The notes under the pieces were generated by a model that did not search any database, had not been told where the DNA came from, and saw only the letters and a program-made list of their open reading frames with translations. Below are positions 1 to 3,895 of a stretch of 6,204 nt of DNA, one piece after another. The stretch is from Pseudomonadota bacterium (GTDB lineage: Bacteria; Pseudomonadota; Alphaproteobacteria; Rhizobiales; Beijerinckiaceae). The stretch's first letter is position 1. The number at the start of each line of letters is the position of its first letter. The stretch covers positions 1 through 6,204 of the forward strand of contig JAEXUU010000867.1 in assembly GCA_023452965.1 (NCBI GenBank). The letters run 5' to 3'. The position numbers and the translations under genes were made by a program.

Positions 1-1455
1 AGCCCTGGTGGCGGCTCGGAAAATGCCGACCTGCCGCTCTGGGACATGCTGCAGGTGCGGTCCGCACTGGGGGCATTGACCGCCGGGCCGCGCATGCCGG
101 CACGCGACGCCGCGATCGGCTGCCTGCTGGACGAGAGCGGCATCCTGCTCCGGCCGTTGCGGCAGGAGAAGCCCGTCGGCGCCGAGCTGGCCGGCGCCTC
201 GATCGAGGCCTCCGCCACCGAGGTCGTCCTGTCCTACGGCGCCGGCAAGACCCGCTCCTTCTCCTGGAGCCGGGTACGGCGGGCGCTGGGGCTGGCCGAC
301 TTCCTGTTCGCGGCCGAGGCGGATGATCGCTCGGAGGGGGGGCTCGCGGCGCTGCGCAGCGCGCTCGATGCGGTCTTCGCCCTCGCGGTCTTCGACGAGG
401 ACGGGCTGAAGCGGGCGGTGCAGGAGCCGGCGCGCTTCATGCGGGCGTGGCGCAGACGCCATCTGCCGCTGCTCGCCTTCGCCGATCTGATCCGCCAGCG
501 CGAGGCTTTCCTCAACGCCAGCGGCCGGCGCGAGCGCCAGCGCGAATTCGATCCCGACGACCTCGTCTCGCTCTGGAGCTTCGCCTTGCTGCACGGCGAA
601 ACCTGGAGCTTTGCGCGCTTCGCAGAGCGCTTCAGCGCGCTGATCCGCGAGGAGCGTTCCAGCGTCGGTCGCCGCGACTTCATGGCGCCGGCCTCGATGG
701 ACAGCATGATGGCGCGCCAGCCCTCCGAGAACCCAGAGGAAGCGCTGATCGCCTGGCTCGACCACCAGGCGATCCTCGGCGAGCTCGAGCCCGAGGATAT
801 TGACGAGGAGGACGATGACGAGCCCGAGGAGGAGGATGAGGACGGCGTGGTGCGCGAGCGTGTCTACGCCGCGCTGATGCGCTTGCCCGCCGATCCGAAA
901 TTCCTCAACAAGGAGGAACGCGAATCCGTCGGCCGGGCGCTCGCCTTGCTGCCGATCGCCCATGAGCAGCCGTTGACCCTGGCGCGCTCTCGGGCGGTGG
1001 CACCCTGGGAGAACCGGCTGGTCGAGGCCAGCCGCCGCGTCGCAGGCTCCAATCGCGGGCAGGTCGACCAGACACCCGACCCGTTCGATTATCCCGGCAT
1101 CGCCCAGGCGTTGGGCGCGCTTGGCAAGCGCTTCGACGAATTGCTGCTGATCGGCGTCGCGCTCGAGGCGCTCGAAGGGCCCGCCAATGCGGCGGTCCTG
1201 GCCGAGGGACAGAAGGTTCTGCGGCGCTGGCGCCATGATCGCGCCAGTTTCCGGATCGACGATGCGAAACTGGCACTGATCTTCGCAAGGCATGGGGGAG
1301 CACTGAGAACCGTTGCAGGAGCCCTGCAGCGGATCGTCAGGCAACAAAGGCGCTTCGGAGAATCCGCGGACCTGGCTGCCCAGGCCGCACTCGACGAGGC
1401 GCGCTTCACCGAAGTGTTTTCGCAGCGCTATCAGGGGCGGGTGAAACGGCCATGA
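1..1455 (+). CDS. Hypothetical helical protein with acidic patch (5' end outside window)
   Basis: I do not recognise this family. The frame is open to the left edge: 15 codons (beginning SPGGGSENADLPLW) precede the first in-window ATG at 46. That ATG has no clear ribosome binding site and the upstream residues look like ordinary protein, so I treat the gene as 5'-truncated by the window, with 484 residues visible. Numbering from the ATG at 46, the protein is soluble and mostly helical, with no membrane segment or signal peptide. Aromatic-rich helices lie around residues 130-200 (FMRAWRRRHLPLLAFADLI, then SLWSFALLHGETWSF). A very acidic run follows at 246-266, then a second helical region at 270-465 that is rich in Arg and Ala. 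I see no Walker, protease or nuclease motif. The stop overlaps the next gene's start by 4 bp, which indicates an operon and translational coupling. It could be a cytosolic scaffold or adaptor for the membrane protein encoded downstream, but nothing in the sequence proves that. Confidence 0.85.
   Translation, partial: SPGGGSENADLPLWDMLQVRSALGALTAGPRMPARDAAIGCLLDESGILLRPLRQEKPVGAELAGASIEASATEVVLSYGAGKTRSFSWSRVRRALGLADFLFAAEADDRSEGGLAALRSALDAVFALAVFDEDGLKRAVQEPARFMRAWRRRHLPLLAFADLIRQREAFLNASGRRERQREFDPDDLVSLWSFALLHGETWSFARFAERFSALIREERSSVGRRDFMAPASMDSMMARQPSENPEEALIAWLDHQAILGELEPEDIDEEDDDEPEEEDEDGVVRERVYAALMRLPADPKFLNKEERESVGRALALLPIAHEQPLTLARSRAVAPWENRLVEASRRVAGSNRGQVDQTPDPFDYPGIAQALGALGKRFDELLLIGVALEALEGPANAAVLAEGQKVLRRWRHDRASFRIDDAKLALIFARHGGALRTVAGALQRIVRQQRRFGESADLAAQAALDEARFTEVFSQRYQGRVKRP
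781..843 (+). other. Segment encoding an acidic low-complexity patch
   Basis: Residues 246-266 of the first gene (numbered from the ATG at 46) are almost entirely Asp and Glu, 17 of 21, with two prolines. The patch separates two helical regions and is probably a flexible, exposed linker or an interaction surface for a basic partner. It is in frame with normal codon use on both sides, so it does not look like a frameshift artefact. Confidence 0.8.
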
Positions 1456-2009
1456 CAGATTTCGCTACCCAGGGTCCGAGCGAGGAAGAACCGCGCATCG
1501 GACGTGCCGCCGCCCGGCTGGTTCTGGCCGCGCTTGCGAGCACCGAGGCGGAGGAGACTGCGGCTGCGAGCATCAGCCGTGCCGATCTCTGGGCCCATGC
1601 CCGCCGGGTCCAGGGCGATCCTGTGAATTTCGCCGCCGAGCGCGCCATCCGCACCGATCCCGAGGCGGCAAGGCTCTATCGCCGACTGCTGTCCTTCCAG
1701 GCGGTGGCGCGCAGCGAACTCGCCGCCGCCGCCTATGACAGCAGCGCGACGCACCGGCGCATCGGCTCCTTCGAGCTCGACGTGATCGAGGAGGACGACG
1801 CCCCGCCGGCGCTCGTCATCCAGTGCCTGTCGGACTCGGTGCCGGCCCCGACCATGATCGAGGTGGTCTCGATCGAGGGCGTCGTCCGCCTGTCCCTGCC
1901 GGCGCCGGTCGACAAGCACATTGTCATCGACCTGCCGCGCCAGGACGCCGAGCGCGATCTGCTGCGATTGATGCTCGCCAACCCGCTCGCGGGCGTTTAT
2001 CTGCTGTAA
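1452..2009 (+). CDS. Hypothetical protein, 185 aa, translationally coupled to the upstream gene
   Basis: The ATG at 1452 overlaps the upstream TGA (ATGA, 1452-1455), and a purine-rich stretch (AGGGGCGGGTGA, about 1434-1445) can serve as a ribosome binding site. The stop is TAA at 2007. The protein has no signal peptide or membrane helix and looks cytosolic. Residues 16-98 are predicted helical, including DLWAHARRVQGDPVNFAAER and ARLYRRLLSFQAVARSEL. Residues 104-185 look strand-rich: FELDVIEED, ALVIQCLS, TMIEVVSI, VVRLSLPAPV and KHIVIDLP, ending in a hydrophobic tail (LANPLAGVYLL). This gives a small two-part protein, a helical bundle plus a beta domain, and I cannot assign it to a family. The tight coupling suggests that it acts with the upstream protein in fixed stoichiometry. 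The overlapping long minus-strand frame is a codon-bias shadow, because this frame has the start, the coupling and the continuous codon pattern. Confidence 0.85.
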   Translation: MTDFATQGPSEEEPRIGRAAARLVLAALASTEAEETAAASISRADLWAHARRVQGDPVNFAAERAIRTDPEAARLYRRLLSFQAVARSELAAAAYDSSATHRRIGSFELDVIEEDDAPPALVIQCLSDSVPAPTMIEVVSIEGVVRLSLPAPVDKHIVIDLPRQDAERDLLRLMLANPLAGVYLL

Positions 2010-2020
2010 CGTCAAGTATA

Positions 2021-2038
2021 CGCCGCTTGGAGGCGGCG
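2021..2038 (+). other. Small hairpin in the intergenic gap
   Basis: CGCCGC and GCGGCG form a perfect 6-bp stem around the 6-nt loop TTGGAG, 11 bp after the stop of the 185-residue protein and 47 bp before the next start. No T-run follows, so it is not a classical terminator. It might protect the upstream message or tune expression between the second and third genes. It could also be chance in DNA this GC-rich. Confidence 0.3.
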
Positions 2039-2084
2039 AGGACGGCTTGGCTTCCGCAGCGGCAGAGTCTGGCGAGAGAGGGAA

Positions 2085-3566
2085 ATGGCTTCAGGAGAAC
2101 AGAACGTCAGGCGTTCCGGCGTCTTCGTCGTCGTGCCCACCACCGACCAGCCCATCGTCCTGAAGAAGCTCGCATGGTCGGCCCGCGTGCCGGTCTCGCG
2201 GGTCGTGCTCGCGACCGAGAGCTCGGAAGTGTGCGAGCCCTGGAGCACGCAGTACAGCAATCTGCTGCGCCCCGGTGAGCCGCTACGCCAGATTCTAGGC
2301 CTGCCCGATGGCGGGAGCTATCGCTTGGCCGCGTCTGGTGCGATCGACCAGGGCAAGAGCTGGATGGTGCCGACGCTGGCTGCGCATTGCGCGCTCGCCC
2401 ATGGCGAGGCGGTGACGCACAAGGCCTCAGAAGCCAGGTTGCTGATCTGGGGCACCGGTGCGATCGACCTCTCCGTCGCCGATACCGCCGCCGAGGCGCG
2501 GGTCACCCAGCAGGAATACCATCTCACTACGAAGATCGACCGCTCTCGGCACCTCTTCGCCGATGCCGAGCATGGCGCGACCCCGGTTCTGGCGCTGGTG
2601 CCGCATGGCGACGAGGCCGAGCGTGCCGCCGGCATCCTCGCCAAGATCCTCGGCAACCAGCCGCATCATATCGCGATTGTCGCTTCGCTTGCCGACATCG
2701 TCGCCCCGATCGAGCTCTATCTGCGCTCCGGCTCGTTCCAGCCGCAGATGGCGGCACCGGAGCCGGAAAGGCCCACGGCCCCGGTCTCCGCCTCGATGGC
2801 GCTGAAGCCGTTCAAGCCCGAGCCGGCAGAGCAACCGGCCGAGCCGCAGCCCGCGCGTGCAGCCGAGCCGCCGCCGCAGACGATCGCTCAGCCGCGCCCG
2901 GCCGATGAAGCACCTCCCATGGCGGATATGGCGCCACGCTCGCGGCGCTCGGTGCTCGGCGAGGAAGCCTCGCGGCCTTCCTCGTCGCGCCTGCCGGTCA
3001 TCGCAGCCGCGGCCGTGGTCCTGCTTGCTGGCGGTGCCGGCGCGGCCTGGTATGCGCTGCGCGATCCCGGGCCGCGTGGCTCCGATCAGGGGCCGCCGAC
3101 CCTGACCCTGTCGACCCCTTCGACCGGCGCGAGCGGGCAGAGCAGGCCGAGCCAGCCCCAGTCGCAGCCTGCACAGCAGCAGAGCGCAGCGGTCCAGAAC
3201 AACGCGCCGGCCGCCGCCTCCGGGCCGGCGCTGGCGCGGCTGGTGATGCTGTCGCCCCCGTCCGGCAGCAGCTGCGATGCGCAGATCTACGAACTGAGCC
3301 CGCGCTATAGCGAGAGCGCGGTCGAGGTCGCCGAGGCGGCCAGCATCCAGATCGATGGCCAGGAGATCTGCGGCTTGGCCTTGGAGCCGGTGGCGCCCGC
3401 CAAGGGCAAGTTCCAGCCTGGCACCGGCCCTGCGGTCGTCGCCTCGAAATCGAGCGCCACGCGCCTCGTCTTCAACCCCACGGCGATCCGCAGCGGCATC
3501 ACGGCCTTCCCGGTCATCCGGATCGAGGAGCCGAAGCCGCTCGCCATCGAGATCAAGCGACGCTAG
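2085..3566 (+). CDS. Trans-envelope single-span membrane protein with Lon-S16-like cytoplasmic domain (tentative)
   Basis: The start at ATG 2085 follows a good Shine-Dalgarno-like stretch (AGAGAGGG, 2075-2082). The protein has 493 residues. The order of parts is: alpha/beta domain 10-218; Pro/Ala/Glu-rich linker about 223-300; one membrane helix 303-324 (LPVIAAAAVVLLAGGAGAAW); Gln/Ser/Pro-rich linker 325-380; compact C-terminal domain 381-493 with Cys397 and Cys429. Basic residues just before the helix (RSRR, 285-288) put the N-domain in the cytoplasm and the C-domain in the periplasm, where the cysteines could form a disulfide. There is no cleavable signal peptide. The N-domain contains IDQGKSWMVPTLAAHCAL, then LLIWGTGAIDLS, then TTKIDRSRHLFADAEHGATP with VLALVP, and then HHIAIVASLADIVAPIELYL. 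This order resembles the Lon protease core: GPSAG, TGEI, KEKLLAA with VLIP, then the final strand and helix. Ser92 would sit at the nucleophile position, but Arg155 or His156 appears where the catalytic Lys is expected, so activity is doubtful. The resemblance is my reading by eye. The gene follows the two cytosolic genes by 75 bp and is probably in the same operon. Its TAG stop lies within the left end of a repeat. Confidence 0.87.
   Translation: MASGEQNVRRSGVFVVVPTTDQPIVLKKLAWSARVPVSRVVLATESSEVCEPWSTQYSNLLRPGEPLRQILGLPDGGSYRLAASGAIDQGKSWMVPTLAAHCALAHGEAVTHKASEARLLIWGTGAIDLSVADTAAEARVTQQEYHLTTKIDRSRHLFADAEHGATPVLALVPHGDEAERAAGILAKILGNQPHHIAIVASLADIVAPIELYLRSGSFQPQMAAPEPERPTAPVSASMALKPFKPEPAEQPAEPQPARAAEPPPQTIAQPRPADEAPPMADMAPRSRRSVLGEEASRPSSSRLPVIAAAAVVLLAGGAGAAWYALRDPGPRGSDQGPPTLTLSTPSTGASGQSRPSQPQSQPAQQQSAAVQNNAPAAASGPALARLVMLSPPSGSSCDAQIYELSPRYSESAVEVAEAASIQIDGQEICGLALEPVAPAKGKFQPGTGPAVVASKSSATRLVFNPTAIRSGITAFPVIRIEEPKPLAIEIKRR
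2991..3056 (+). other. Segment encoding the only transmembrane helix of the third gene
   Basis: Residues 303-324 form a 22-residue run without charge (LPVIAAAAVVLLAGGAGAAWYA), flanked by Arg residues on the N side and by R/D and prolines on the C side. The low-complexity linkers on both sides (Pro/Ala/Glu before, Ser/Gln/Pro after) are typical of bitopic proteins that reach across the periplasm or cell wall. Confidence 0.85.
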
Positions 3567-3668
3567 AGCATTTTCAGGCGAAGCGGGTACCCGTTCGCGT
3601 GAGGAAAGTGCGATAAAACAAAGGATTAGGGCGTTTCCGCAATTCGCGAATTGGCGGAAATGCTCTAG
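3563..3668. repeat. 106-bp palindromic intergenic repeat with terminal inverted repeats (REP/MITE-like)
   Basis: The ends are inverted repeats. CTAGAGCATTTTC at 3563-3575 matches the reverse complement of 3656-3668 with one mismatch, and the first 11 bases are perfect. Two internal palindromes are visible. One is GCGAA, a bulged G, CGGGTACCCG and TTCGC at 3578-3598. The other is TTTCCGC, AATTCGCGAATT, a bulged G and GCGGAAA at 3634-3660. The middle (3605-3630) is AT-richer than the surroundings. There is no coding potential. From memory, elements with this AGAGCATTTTC...GAAATGCTCT form recur many times in intergenic DNA of Hyphomicrobiales genomes; this was not checked here. The element begins inside the last codons of the upstream gene and supplies its TAG stop. 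Lying between convergent genes, its strong hairpins could act as a bidirectional transcript end or mRNA stabiliser. Confidence 0.8.
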
Positions 3669-3771
3669 GCGCCGCGCCTCCGTTCTGACGCGGTCACGGC
3701 GAACTCTCACATTCGAGTTTTCCGAAGCGCGGATTCCGCTTTTCGCTCCATTGCCATGAGCCGGTGCGGTT

Positions 3772-3803
3772 CGCGATGCCCGCACCCGGCCCGGGCATCT
3801 GCG
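3772..3803. terminator. Possible hairpin terminator between convergent genes, no T-run
   Basis: GATGCCCG (3775-3782) pairs perfectly with CGGGCATC (3792-3799) around a 9-nt loop. CGC (3772-3774) extends the stem with GCG (3801-3803) past a single bulged T. This gives an 11-bp GC-rich hairpin midway between two convergent genes. Neither strand carries a T-run after the stem, so a role in ending transcription is only inferred from position. Confidence 0.35.
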
Positions 3804-3864
3804 AGCTGCGTCATCCGAGCGCCGCCGGTCACCTCATCTCGCGCAAATCGCTGCCGCGGCCACC

Positions 3865-3880
3865 CGCTCCAGCCGGAGCG
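3865..3880 (-). terminator. Weak hairpin just after the SEDS gene stop
   Basis: CGCTCC and GGAGCG form a 6-bp stem with a 4-nt loop (AGCC), starting 15 bp past the minus-strand TAA at 3896-3898. No T-run follows on the minus strand. The position suits a transcript end for the SEDS gene, but short stems like this are frequent by chance at this base composition. Confidence 0.25.
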
Positions 3881-3895
3881 ATGGCGCAGGGGGCG

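Larger units (their letters stand above)
3669..3895. other. Convergent intergenic DNA with no supported gene
   Basis: These 227 bp lie between the repeat and the stop of the SEDS gene. Short open frames exist on the plus strand (for example from 3756 and 3764), but they run straight into the antisense of the SEDS gene and lack a convincing ribosome binding site, so I do not call them. Positions 3705-3755 are locally less GC-rich than the flanks. Apart from the hairpins at 3772-3803 and 3865-3880, I see nothing I can name. Confidence 0.6.

Noticed and set aside
1431..2015. Long minus-strand open frame of 194 codons opposite the second gene
   Set aside because: It is an antisense shadow caused by high GC. 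The plus-strand frame has the ATGA coupling, a ribosome binding site and a plausible protein.
2011..2025. Possible -10-like TATACG before the third gene
   Set aside because: No matching -35 element at proper spacing, and the tight gene arrangement suggests read-through from upstream.
2337..2360. Walker A-like string in the bitopic protein (G85-AIDQ-GKS92)
   Set aside because: It fits the GxxxxGK[ST] pattern, but there is no convincing Walker B Asp after a hydrophobic strand and no other NTPase motif. The surrounding order fits an S16-like fold better, so I read it as chance.
2427..3785. Minus-strand open frame of 452 codons opposite the third gene
   Set aside because: The translation is Arg/Gly-rich with no coherent hydrophobic pattern, and it would cross the repeat. 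The plus-strand gene has a signal-anchor-type architecture and a good ribosome binding site.
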